From Puniceicoccales bacterium (GTDB lineage Bacteria; Verrucomicrobiota; Verrucomicrobiia; Opitutales; LL51): a DNA stretch of 6,292 nucleotides. The stretch spans positions 1 to 6,292 of the forward strand of contig JAISMD010000035.1 of NCBI GenBank assembly GCA_031276935.1, read 5' to 3'. Every line of letters begins with the position of its first letter. Position 1 is the stretch's first letter. Below are positions 1 to 5,701 of this stretch, one piece after another. The notes below the pieces were generated by a model. The model was given only the letters and a program-made list of their open reading frames with translations, was not told where the DNA came from and did not search any database. Position numbers and translations under genes: made by a program.

Positions 1-116
1 AAAATTCGTTGAAGGACATCGACAGTACGCGGGAATATTTTATGAGTTTGATGGGAGAGATCGCCCAGGCAATCCACGATAATAAAATGCAAATTATCCG
101 TAATTCCGTTATCTGA
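1..116 (+). CDS. C-terminal end of an unidentified protein (partial, 5' end outside window)
   Basis: The third forward frame is open from the window edge and ends at TGA 114-116, giving 37 residues from NSLKDIDSTREYF to IIRNSVI. The composition is protein-like, with an amphipathic helix pattern around 'FMSLMGEIAQAIHDNKM', while the other two forward frames hit stops at 10-12 and 80-82. The helix faintly recalls the C-terminal helix of tRNA-guanine transglycosylases ('LM..IR.AI...'), but the preceding His-Asn of that family is absent and the fragment is too short to assign, so no function is given. It runs in the same direction as the secreted-protein gene 291 bp downstream. I see no classical stem plus T-run terminator directly after it. 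Confidence 0.55.
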   Translation, partial: NSLKDIDSTREYFMSLMGEIAQAIHDNKMQIIRNSVI

Positions 117-129
117 TTAGCTTCTGTAA

Positions 130-156
130 AAAATGGGAAACTAGAAGAAAAGAACT
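130..156. repeat. Direct repeat, copy 1 (27 nt)
   Basis: The core GGAAACTAGAAGAAAA at 136-151 recurs exactly at 243-258. Including flanks, copy 1 matches copy 2 with one substitution (G135 against A242) and one extra G (152). It lies in the intergenic region between the left-edge gene and the secreted-protein gene. Function is unknown; a paired protein-binding site or a small duplication are the simple readings. Confidence 0.7.
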
Positions 157-189
157 ACCGTATGTTACCGGCAATTTTAGCTATTTTCT

Positions 190-203
190 GGAAAAACTTT
201 TCC
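190..203. repeat. Short inverted repeat between the two direct-repeat copies
   Basis: GGAAAA (190-195) and TTTTCC (198-203) are exact reverse complements separated by AC. The two-base gap is too short for an RNA loop, so if the element is functional it is more likely a dimeric DNA-binding site. In AT-rich DNA a 6-bp arm can arise by chance. Confidence 0.3.
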
Positions 204-236
204 TAATTCCTCGCCATTTCTATGTCCCTTTCCCTG

Positions 237-262
237 AAAATAGGAAACTAGAAGAAAAAACT
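237..262. repeat. Direct repeat, copy 2 (26 nt)
   Basis: This is the second copy of the repeat beginning at 130. The starts are 107 bp apart, close to a whole number of helical turns. It is followed at once by the most AT-rich part of the region (265-330), which contains the candidate promoter of the secreted-protein gene, so the repeats sit where an upstream regulatory site could be. Confidence 0.7.
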
Positions 263-316
263 TTTTGGAAAATATTAAAATATTTTTGTCAATATTTTTT
301 TGCGTTTTTTAAAAAG

Positions 317-322
317 TATAAT
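317..322 (+). promoter_or_regulatory. Candidate -10 box (TATAAT) for the secreted-protein gene
   Basis: A perfect TATAAT lies 85 bp before the ATG at 408, inside very AT-rich sequence. There is no good -35 at 16-18 bp spacing; the nearest match, TTGTCA at 286-291, is 25 bp away, which is too far for a standard sigma-70 promoter. If used, transcription would start near 329 and leave a leader of about 80 nt that contains the hairpin at 390-412. A second -10-like hexamer, TAGAAT at 394-399, would instead give an almost leaderless message. Confidence 0.35.
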
Positions 323-389
323 TAAAGAATAAACATCGAATGTTCTGTGTAAAGATTAGCTATGGTTTTTATGTAAATTTTATAGAAAA

Positions 390-412
390 TTCATAGAATA
401 GCCTTCTATGAA
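390..412 (+). promoter_or_regulatory. Perfect 9-bp inverted repeat covering the start codon of the secreted-protein gene
   Basis: TTCATAGAA (390-398) and TTCTATGAA (404-412) are exact reverse complements separated by the five bases TAGCC. The ATG start codon (408-410) is inside the 3' arm. As RNA this folds into a 9-bp stem with a 5-nt loop that hides the start codon. As DNA it is a palindrome spanning the gene's beginning and a -10-like TAGAAT. No Shine-Dalgarno sequence lies upstream, so access to this stem may decide initiation. Confidence 0.5.
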
Positions 413-1748
413 AATAAAAAGAAGAATTTATATTCTGGCCCTGATCATAGGGGGGTATTGTACCTTCGGCCATGTGTATGGCAGTGAAGGTGCTAGTAGT
501 GGCAGCGATGAGGAGGAAAACAGCGATACAATAGAAGAAATTGGCGGAATACCATTGTCAAGGGTCACGGAAAAAATTTCAAAATCGGATGGGATATTCA
601 GAATTCGGCCTTCCTCCTCTGATTTACCTTTCCAAAGGGAAGCGGAGGGGATAATATTTGGACCAGGTGGGCCAGAAATGATGCCTCTAAGTTGGCAAAC
701 GCAGCCGGGGAACCAATATGTTTTAGGCCCCCAGAGAAGAGAGATGGCCTCCCAAGCGACATCCCATGAAAGGAAAAAAATGTGCTCAAAAAGACCTCCA
801 AGGCTATCGGTTCTTTCGGTTCCCGCTGAGCGTAGAAGGTGTAGCGAAGCAACGAAATACTATGAAACCCCACGGTCATTCGGGGAACAATTGGAAGGAA
901 GGGATATGGATTCATCCGTTGAACAGAGAAGATCGTCCAGTTCCGGCGATTTGGCGAACCTAGACCGGAAAGATGAAAATAAGGCAAAGGGAAGATTCAG
1001 AGAAATGGGTAGGCCAAAGGCGACCATTACGGGATGTTTGAGTCGCATGGAGGATGCGGTATGCTGTGCCGGTGGTGAATTACCTTCTATCCAGGATAAG
1101 GAACAGCAATTAGCTGCAATCATGCCCATTTTGATTAAGAAGTATTTTTATGCCATACTTCCGGCCTTCGTTGATTTGACCCTCCATAGTTTTGAGGTGG
1201 AAATTACCGGTGCACGGGGTTTAAAAAACTCCGAATTGGAGGAGATTTTCAATTTGTCTCTAGTGGATCCGGATACTTTTCAATATGTTACTCGGGACCA
1301 ACGTCCGGCGAAGGTATCCGTTGCCATATATGGATATGCGGAACAATCCATAGAGGGAAAGGATGGTATCCTCAACAAGATAAAACGCAATGTTATGGAT
1401 GAGATCGTTCTATGGCTTTCTGCCTTAATTTCGCCCCAAATTCCCGGTGCGGTAATCCAACAAGTGGAACATTTTCTCGATGATTTTTTTAGGCAAATGA
1501 TGTCTCCACTAAAACAGGCAATGTTCACGGTTCTAAAGAATTTTAAGGATGAATTTGATGAAAATAGTTACTCCTGTTGTTGGAAAAGATGTAAGAAAAT
1601 TACTCCGGCAACAAGGGCGCGAATTGCAGATGGAGTTGCGAAGACAGTGGGTGCCGTAGTGGATCACTTTGTCGGAAATGGATTTTCTGCGGGAGTGGTA
1701 GGTTTAGCCGGTGGTCTTTGGAATGCTTTCCACGAAATGATGTCCTAG
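408..1748 (+). CDS. Exported protein of unknown function with disordered basic middle and helical C-terminal half
   Basis: I recognise no family in this 446-residue protein. Residues 1-25 form a signal peptide: basic MKIKRR, a hydrophobic core ILALIIGGY, and a plausible signal peptidase I site after VYG (residue 25). Cys18 does not sit in a lipobox. The mature protein starts acidic (26-45). Residues about 60-235 are polar, rich in Arg, Lys, Ser and Pro and probably disordered, for example RRSSSSGD at 174-181. From about 230 it becomes regular, with helices and strands (VDLTLHSFEVEITGAR, 256-270; VSVAIYGYAE, 303-312; a long helical stretch 323-385). It ends with a Cys-rich patch (SCCWKRC, 389-395; CC also at 219-220) and a glycine-rich amphipathic segment, 406-440. 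The start is the ATG at 408, the first after the upstream stops, and it gives the signal peptide directly. No Shine-Dalgarno is visible; a hairpin covers the start. Location is inferred to be periplasmic, outer membrane or secreted; function is unknown. Confidence 0.8.
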   Translation: MKIKRRIYILALIIGGYCTFGHVYGSEGASSGSDEEENSDTIEEIGGIPLSRVTEKISKSDGIFRIRPSSSDLPFQREAEGIIFGPGGPEMMPLSWQTQPGNQYVLGPQRREMASQATSHERKKMCSKRPPRLSVLSVPAERRRCSEATKYYETPRSFGEQLEGRDMDSSVEQRRSSSSGDLANLDRKDENKAKGRFREMGRPKATITGCLSRMEDAVCCAGGELPSIQDKEQQLAAIMPILIKKYFYAILPAFVDLTLHSFEVEITGARGLKNSELEEIFNLSLVDPDTFQYVTRDQRPAKVSVAIYGYAEQSIEGKDGILNKIKRNVMDEIVLWLSALISPQIPGAVIQQVEHFLDDFFRQMMSPLKQAMFTVLKNFKDEFDENSYSCCWKRCKKITPATRARIADGVAKTVGAVVDHFVGNGFSAGVVGLAGGLWNAFHEMMS

Positions 1749-1762
1749 TCGTTAGAAAAGTT

Positions 1763-1798
1763 GGAGTGAAACCATAAATCCCCATGGATATTTACTCC
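1763..1798. terminator. Candidate bidirectional hairpin between convergent genes
   Basis: GGAGT (1763-1767), AAA (1769-1771) and CCAT (1772-1775) pair with ATGG (1784-1787), TTT (1791-1793) and ACTCC (1794-1798). This makes a 12-bp interrupted stem with one bulged G, a 3-nt bulge (ATA) and an 8-nt loop. It lies 14 bp after the secreted-protein stop and 28 bp beyond the tlyA stop on the other strand. Neither side has a strong T run (CTCTAATTT on plus, AACTTTTC on minus), so termination strength is doubtful. Confidence 0.35.
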
Positions 1799-1826
1799 CT
1801 CTAATTTGGGACGATGGTGGTGGGAT

Positions 1827-2582
1827 CTAATTTTTTTGAATACCGAATAGAAATTCCCGATTCCCTCCACTACCCAAGATGGGCGAATCCATTACCCCCA
1901 TGCACAGGGATAGGGGGAGGTGATTTTCAGCGAATTGCAGGATATCATTGCGGATGGATTCCTGGACCAACGGATCCCGAATGATGCCTTTACAGCGATT
2001 CATATAATTTTTTTTCGCCTCGAATTGTGGTTTAATGAGTGCAATAAGATGGCCACCGGAAACAACGAATGACCAAATAACGGGGAGTATTTTTTTCAGG
2101 GAAATGAAGGAGACGTCGCAGACAACGATGGGAAAGGTTTCCCCGGCGAAAAAATCGGAATTAAGGTCTTTAGCATTGATATTTTCAAAATTTGAAACGC
2201 GGGGATCTTGCCGTAATTTAGGGTGTAACTGACCGTGGCCGACGTCGATGCAGATCGCCTTAGCGGCACCTTTTTGCAGGAGACAATCGGTGAATCCCCC
2301 CGTAGACGCACCGATATCCAGAATGTTTTTTCCCCTAATTTCGATGGGGAATTGTTTCAAAAATGCAGCTAATTTTTCTCCCCCACGGCTCACGAACTGG
2401 GGGAATGCGTCAATTTTCAAGGATGCATCGATGGGGATTTTCCGACTCGGTTTATCGACGATATTATCGGAGGATAGACGGACGGAGTGGGCTAAAATCA
2501 TGGCCCGGGCTTGGCTACGCGTTGGGGCTAGGTGATGGAGGAGGAGGTATTCGTCGGCCCGTAGCAGAATTGAGGTTTTCAT
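1827..2582 (-). CDS. tlyA: TlyA family rRNA (cytidine-2'-O)-methyltransferase
   Basis: TlyA proteins transfer a methyl group from S-adenosylmethionine to ribose 2'-OH of cytidines in 16S and/or 23S rRNA; some are annotated as hemolysin A. The 251 residues fit the family length. An N-terminal S4 RNA-binding domain (about 6-60, with 'LAPTRSQARAMILAHSV') is followed by the signature VSRGGEKL (64-71). The FtsJ/Rossmann domain has motif I DIGASTGGFTDCLL (89-102), CDVSFISL (155-162), LIKPQFE (182-188), GIIRD (199-203) and SPILGSGGNREFL (233-245). Lys70, Asp156, Lys184 and Glu243 fit the K-D-K-E catalytic tetrad known for the mycobacterial enzyme, so it looks active. The ATG overlaps the stop of the upstream exonuclease gene by 4 bases (ATGA), implying one transcript and probable translational coupling; no good Shine-Dalgarno precedes it. 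Which rRNA sites are modified cannot be told from sequence. Confidence 0.95.
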   Translation of the reverse strand: MKTSILLRADEYLLLHHLAPTRSQARAMILAHSVRLSSDNIVDKPSRKIPIDASLKIDAFPQFVSRGGEKLAAFLKQFPIEIRGKNILDIGASTGGFTDCLLQKGAAKAICIDVGHGQLHPKLRQDPRVSNFENINAKDLNSDFFAGETFPIVVCDVSFISLKKILPVIWSFVVSGGHLIALIKPQFEAKKNYMNRCKGIIRDPLVQESIRNDILQFAENHLPLSLCMGVMDSPILGSGGNREFLFGIQKN

Positions 2583-3217
2583 GGGATATGTTTTTTGACC
2601 TCCAAGTAAAGTATGCGACTAATCCAAGCATCCGTAGCGGCGTAGGTCAACTGTTTCGCCGATAAATTTTCCTGGGACCAATCGGTTACCTGGGAAGCCT
2701 TCGAAATACGACATTTCAAAAAAATACCGGCTAAATTACGCATACCCGTTTGCTCAATCCCCAGAGATTGCGCCAAAGTACCAATGTCCTGGAATTTGGC
2801 CGCATTGAAATTCTCGATTTCCTGCAATTTTAAAACGTCATCCCGGATTGCAATGCCCGCTTTGATTAGGTTTTGGGATTCAAAAATCGGTTTCAGTGCG
2901 TGGAGTTTTTTCAATTTCGCCAATTGAAATAGGTAAACTTCATTCGCCGTGGCGATCTGTACAATGGACGGTAAATACTTTTCTCCCCTTAGGAAAGCCG
3001 GCTTACTTTCTGTGTCAAAACCGAGAATGCTTTCCCCCATAATTCTCCTGACGGCTTTTTGGGCATTCCCCTCGTTGTCGATGAAATGGATAGGGCCGTC
3101 GTAGGTCCTTAGGGGCAGTGATTGTAATGTTTCCTTGGAGATTTTGGACGGATAGGTCGGTAAGATTTTCAAAGTGCGAAGGATGTTTGCCCAGAAACTG
3201 AAAATTCGTTTCTCCAT
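2579..3217 (-). CDS. DEDDy-type 3'-5' exonuclease domain protein (RNase D/WRN exonuclease-like)
   Basis: This 212-residue protein is essentially a single DnaQ-fold 3'-5' exonuclease domain, which removes nucleotides with two metal ions; the family includes RNase D and the WRN exonuclease domain, so the substrate may be RNA or DNA. Exo I is FDTES (67-71, Asp68 and Glu70). Exo II is KAGIAIRDDVLKL (119-131), with Asp127 best aligned as catalytic. Exo III is YAATDAW (192-198, Tyr192 and Asp196, the Y-x3-D of the DEDDy class), preceded by DWSQENLSAKQL. There is no HRDC domain, so it is not full-length RNase D. The opening 'ISKETLQSLPLRTYDGPIHFID' region, split here at about residues 26-47, resembles small stand-alone exonucleases of Bacteroidota and relatives. 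The ATG at 3217 is chosen because the longer open frame, up to 3484, runs antisense through the divergent pseudopilin. It is the first gene of a pair with tlyA (4-base overlap). Confidence 0.9.
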   Translation of the reverse strand: MEKRIFSFWANILRTLKILPTYPSKISKETLQSLPLRTYDGPIHFIDNEGNAQKAVRRIMGESILGFDTESKPAFLRGEKYLPSIVQIATANEVYLFQLAKLKKLHALKPIFESQNLIKAGIAIRDDVLKLQEIENFNAAKFQDIGTLAQSLGIEQTGMRNLAGIFLKCRISKASQVTDWSQENLSAKQLTYAATDAWISRILYLEVKKHIP

Positions 3218-3319
3218 AGAACGGTAAGTAAAAGGTGGACGAAAATTCACCCGATTCAAGAAAATTTTAAAAATTATTTCGACATCAATGAAGAAAAAAG
3301 TAGCGTGCGAAAAAATTCT
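3218..3319. promoter_or_regulatory. Divergent intergenic region between exonuclease and pseudopilin genes
   Basis: These 102 bp must hold the promoters for both divergent units unless the pseudopilin starts at GTG 3305. The middle (3258-3282) is AT-rich, with AAAATTTT and flanking A and T runs. I found no pair of near-consensus -35 and -10 boxes with normal spacing on either strand, so the assignment rests on position alone. Confidence 0.35.
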
Positions 3320-4102
3320 ATGCGTTTTGGGAAAAACATTGGGGGATTTACCGTACTGGAAGTAATGATCGCCGCTGCGATTACGGTGACAATCGCCACC
3401 TTTAGTTTGGTGGGAATCAATACGCTGTTGCACTACAAAAAATGCGAAAACGCTAAGCCGAAATTGACCTTTGAAGCCTATCAAATGCTGGATGAAATTG
3501 AACGAGATTTGGAAAATAAGAGCGTTTCTTTGGGGAATTTACTGATCAACGAAAATGCCTATCCCTTTCAATTTCAAACGAATAAACCCGTTAACGGATA
3601 CCCTTCCCTGAGTTTCTTTATCCAATCCCCCGAAGGTCCCCGGGCCGTTATTTACAGTTTGGCCCCCTTACCCTCTCCCGTCAGTGGGGGGATGGCATCG
3701 GCGGTTGGGCTTTTCCGGTTCATGTTGAATATCGCTGCCAGTAAAGCGATCAATCCGGAAGACAATCTCGATGAAGCCTTTTCTGCGGACGGGATTGTAA
3801 ATCTTTCCAACTTACTGTCGGAGAACGTAGTTTGCTTCGAGGTACACCTGGTTAGACTGGGGGACGATGGATTGACGTTGAATTATTCCCATACCGGTTT
3901 ACAGGCCTCGCGAATGTACAATGGAGAATGGACCGTGGGGAGCGATCATCCGGGAAATATTGCCTTTACGGAAATCACCTTCGGATTGCTTGAAAGATCA
4001 CAGCACGGGGAATATTTTGCCCTAGGTTCGGAGGCGGATCGAAGGACTTTTTTAGCAAAGAATGGTGTTCGCCTATCCCGATTGTTCCCTTGGCGGATTT
4101 GA
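3320..4102 (+). CDS. Prepilin-type minor pseudopilin, GspJ-like
   Basis: The protein has a class III prepilin leader: MRFGKNIGG with a prepilin peptidase site between Gly9 and Phe10, then FTVLEV with the conserved Glu at +5 (Glu14) and a hydrophobic helix to about residue 37. It should be cleaved and N-methylated at the inner membrane and assembled into a pseudopilus. The globular part fits minor pseudopilin J of type II secretion: a long helix with DEIERDLE (58-65), then 'LSENVVCFEVHLV' (166-178), GEWTV (202-206) and a strand-rich C-terminus with FTEITFGLLE (216-225). Verrucomicrobial cassette pseudopilins share this layout. ATG 3320 (260 residues) is preferred because TTCT precedes it as at two other starts here; GTG 3305 would add five residues (MRKNS). 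No gsp or pil neighbour is in the window, so the machine it belongs to is unknown. Confidence 0.8.
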   Translation: MRFGKNIGGFTVLEVMIAAAITVTIATFSLVGINTLLHYKKCENAKPKLTFEAYQMLDEIERDLENKSVSLGNLLINENAYPFQFQTNKPVNGYPSLSFFIQSPEGPRAVIYSLAPLPSPVSGGMASAVGLFRFMLNIAASKAINPEDNLDEAFSADGIVNLSNLLSENVVCFEVHLVRLGDDGLTLNYSHTGLQASRMYNGEWTVGSDHPGNIAFTEITFGLLERSQHGEYFALGSEADRRTFLAKNGVRLSRLFPWRI

Positions 4103-4126
4103 AAAATTTTCCGCGGAAATGTTTTT
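4102..4126 (+). terminator. Candidate terminator after the pseudopilin gene
   Basis: A perfect 12-bp palindrome, TTTCCGCGGAAA (4108-4119), begins five bases after the stop codon. It is flanked by AAAAA (4102-4106) and TTTTT (4122-4126), which can extend the stem, with the CGCG centre forming the loop. The T run on the 3' side fits a Rho-independent terminator, though the stem is AT-rich and the loop tight. Confidence 0.4.
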
Positions 4127-4168
4127 GTAGGGAAGGGGGATTTTCAGTGGGAAATTATTTTGCTTAAA

Positions 4169-4210
4169 AATAGAAAAATTGGGATTGATTCCCCTTAGAA
4201 CATTTCTATT
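4169..4210. repeat. Nested inverted repeats upstream of the MATE gene
   Basis: AATAGAAA (4169-4176) is the exact reverse complement of TTTCTATT (4203-4210). Between them GGGA (4181-4184) and TCCC (4190-4193) form a smaller stem with a five-base loop. The element lies between the pseudopilin terminator and the MATE start and could be an operator, an RNA structure or chance in AT-rich DNA. No convincing -35/-10 pair was found around it. Confidence 0.35.
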
Positions 4211-4253
4211 CCAGTGAAAATTCGGGGAGCGTTTCTAAAAATTTCTTTCCCGA

Positions 4254-4291
4254 CGATTACCTCAAAATAAAAGGAGTAGGGAAGGTAATCG
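4254..4291 (+). promoter_or_regulatory. Leader hairpin just upstream of the MATE start, with a Shine-Dalgarno-like loop
   Basis: CGATTACCT (4254-4262) and AGGTAATCG (4283-4291) are exact 9-bp reverse complements enclosing a 20-nt loop. The only strong Shine-Dalgarno-like sequence, AAGGAG (4271-4276), is in the loop, 24 bases before the ATG and too far for normal use. The stem ends nine bases before the ATG. TTCCC (4247-4251) can also pair with GGGAA (4279-4283), crossing the main stem, so a pseudoknot or two exclusive folds are possible. This may be a cis-acting translational control element. Confidence 0.45.
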
Positions 4292-4300
4292 CAATCCGAT

Positions 4301-5656
4301 ATGAATAAAGTAAATTTAACGAAATATTCCTCGGGAGGAATTGGGGAATTGCTGAGCATAGCCTGGCCAATGATTCTCACTTCAGCGGTATCCAGCCTAA
4401 TGGTTATGGTGGATCGCATGATTTTGAGTCGCTATTCGGTGGAGGCCTTCAACGCATGTTTCGGTGCCATACAATGGTGTTGGGCATTGTACTTTACGCC
4501 TCTGGAATTTACCTTCATCGCGGAAGTTTTTGTCGGGCAATACAATGGGGCACGGCGTTTCCGGGAAATTGGTCCTCTTATTTGGCAGATGATTTGGCTT
4601 TGTTTAGCGCTTTTCGCCCTATTTATTCCCATCGCCCTATGGGGACCACCCCTCCTATTGGCGGACAATATTGCCCAATTGGGTATTCCTTATATGAGGA
4701 TTATCTTACTTTTCATACCCATAGCGGTCATTGGTTACGGAGCTCTAGTCGCATTTTTTGTGGGCCGTGGCGAGACGAAAATTGTTTCCGTAGCAACCAT
4801 TATTTCCGGCATATTAAATGCTATTTTAGATTGCATACTCATTTTTGGTTGGGGAGGCATTCCGGAATATGGTATCGTGGGGGCGGCCGTGGCGACGGTC
4901 ATTTCCCAGAGCCTATTAACCCTATTGCTTTTCTGCATATTCCTGAAAAAATCCAATCGGGAAATTTATGGAACGGGGCAAATATGTTTTCGTCCAAAGC
5001 TTTTGAAGCAATGTTTAAAGGTGGGGAGTCCCAATGCATTAAATCGCCTCATCAGTTCCTTTATTTGGGCGACGATGACACAAATTATCGTTAAACATGT
5101 GACGGAAGTAGAATTTCAAGGTTACAGCATATCCCATTCCATATATCTCCTATTTTACCCCGTTGTGGAAGGGATATCGGCTGGAGTTCGTACGGTTTGT
5201 TCCAATGCCATTGGGGCACGTACCTTCGAAATTGTGAGGAAAAATATCCGTTCCTGGTTATTTTTAGCGATTATTTCCATTATTTTTTCCCTTCTAGGGA
5301 TGGTGATTTACCCCGATGGATTCATAGGGCTCTTTTTGAAAGAAATGGGGGGAAGTGAGGCCTATGGCATTGCACGGCATATGCTACATTGGGCGTGGTT
5401 TGTATTTGCTTTGGACGTGATTGTTATGAATGCGTTGAGTGTACTACTGGCGTCCGGGGATACGAAGTTTACCATGCTGGTCAATACCCTGAGTTTTTTC
5501 CTATTTGCGGTCCTACCGACCTACATTGCCATCGTTTATTTCCATTGTGGTTCCGTGATATTTTGGCAATTTTTTATCCTTGATTCCTCCATTCGACTCC
5601 TCTGTTTTATCCTTCGCTATCGCAGTGGTCGATGGGTACGGGGGCGCATTATTTGA
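4301..5656 (+). CDS. MATE family multidrug/metabolite exporter
   Basis: MATE proteins are inner-membrane antiporters that export cationic drugs or metabolites in exchange for Na+ or H+. The 451 residues match the usual length with about 12 hydrophobic segments in two lobes. N-lobe marks are a first helix with 'WPMILTSAVSSLMVMVDRM' (22-40, Asp38), GQYNGARR (79-86), FVGRGETK (153-160) and the following helix through LNAILDCILIFG (172-183), then GIVGAAVATVISQ (191-203). The C-lobe repeats the pattern with VGSPNALNRLI (241-251), a VEGISAGV segment (289-296), the NAIGAR loop (302-307) and LASGDTKFTM (383-392). Helix 2 has two acidic residues, Glu69 and Glu75, where relatives usually have small residues. 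The ATG at 4301 is the first start after an in-frame TAA at 4286. Substrate and coupling ion cannot be told. No regulator is adjacent; the folded leader is the only control element seen. Confidence 0.92.
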   Translation: MNKVNLTKYSSGGIGELLSIAWPMILTSAVSSLMVMVDRMILSRYSVEAFNACFGAIQWCWALYFTPLEFTFIAEVFVGQYNGARRFREIGPLIWQMIWLCLALFALFIPIALWGPPLLLADNIAQLGIPYMRIILLFIPIAVIGYGALVAFFVGRGETKIVSVATIISGILNAILDCILIFGWGGIPEYGIVGAAVATVISQSLLTLLLFCIFLKKSNREIYGTGQICFRPKLLKQCLKVGSPNALNRLISSFIWATMTQIIVKHVTEVEFQGYSISHSIYLLFYPVVEGISAGVRTVCSNAIGARTFEIVRKNIRSWLFLAIISIIFSLLGMVIYPDGFIGLFLKEMGGSEAYGIARHMLHWAWFVFALDVIVMNALSVLLASGDTKFTMLVNTLSFFLFAVLPTYIAIVYFHCGSVIFWQFFILDSSIRLLCFILRYRSGRWVRGRII

Positions 5657-5701
5657 TTCCGATTTCATTGATCTCTTCCCGAATTCCAGCGAAGTGTGGA
5701 A

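Noticed and set aside
130..262. The direct repeat as a CRISPR array or attachment-site pair
   Set aside because: There are only two copies, the spacing is 107 bp, no cas or integrase gene is near, and the enclosed segment carries no gene.
269..286. AAAATATT/AATATTTT inverted repeat as a terminator of the left-edge gene
   Set aside because: It has only A-T pairs and a two-base gap, so it is better explained as AT-rich upstream DNA.
766..963. A 65-codon plus-strand frame overlapping the basic middle of the secreted protein, considered as evidence of a frameshift
   Set aside because: The main frame stays open for 446 codons on both sides, and the basic Ser-rich sequence is typical of a disordered linker; the alternative frame has no domain.
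598..987. A 129-codon minus-strand open frame inside the secreted-protein gene
   Set aside because: It lies opposite a continuous frame with a signal peptide, has low-quality composition, and shows no motif or start signal.
2248..2665. Plus-strand open frames of 95 and 100 codons opposite tlyA and the end of the exonuclease gene
   Set aside because: They are shadows of strongly recognised minus-strand genes.
3218..3484. An 89-residue N-terminal extension of the exonuclease, from an upstream ATG at 3484
   Set aside because: It runs antisense through the pseudopilin leader and helix codons, its sequence shows no domain, and the exonuclease family begins near the internal ATG at 3217.
4456..5094. 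A 212-codon plus-strand frame inside the MATE gene
   Set aside because: The other frame carries all MATE motifs without interruption; this one is rich in His, Trp and Arg, as expected of an out-of-frame membrane protein gene.
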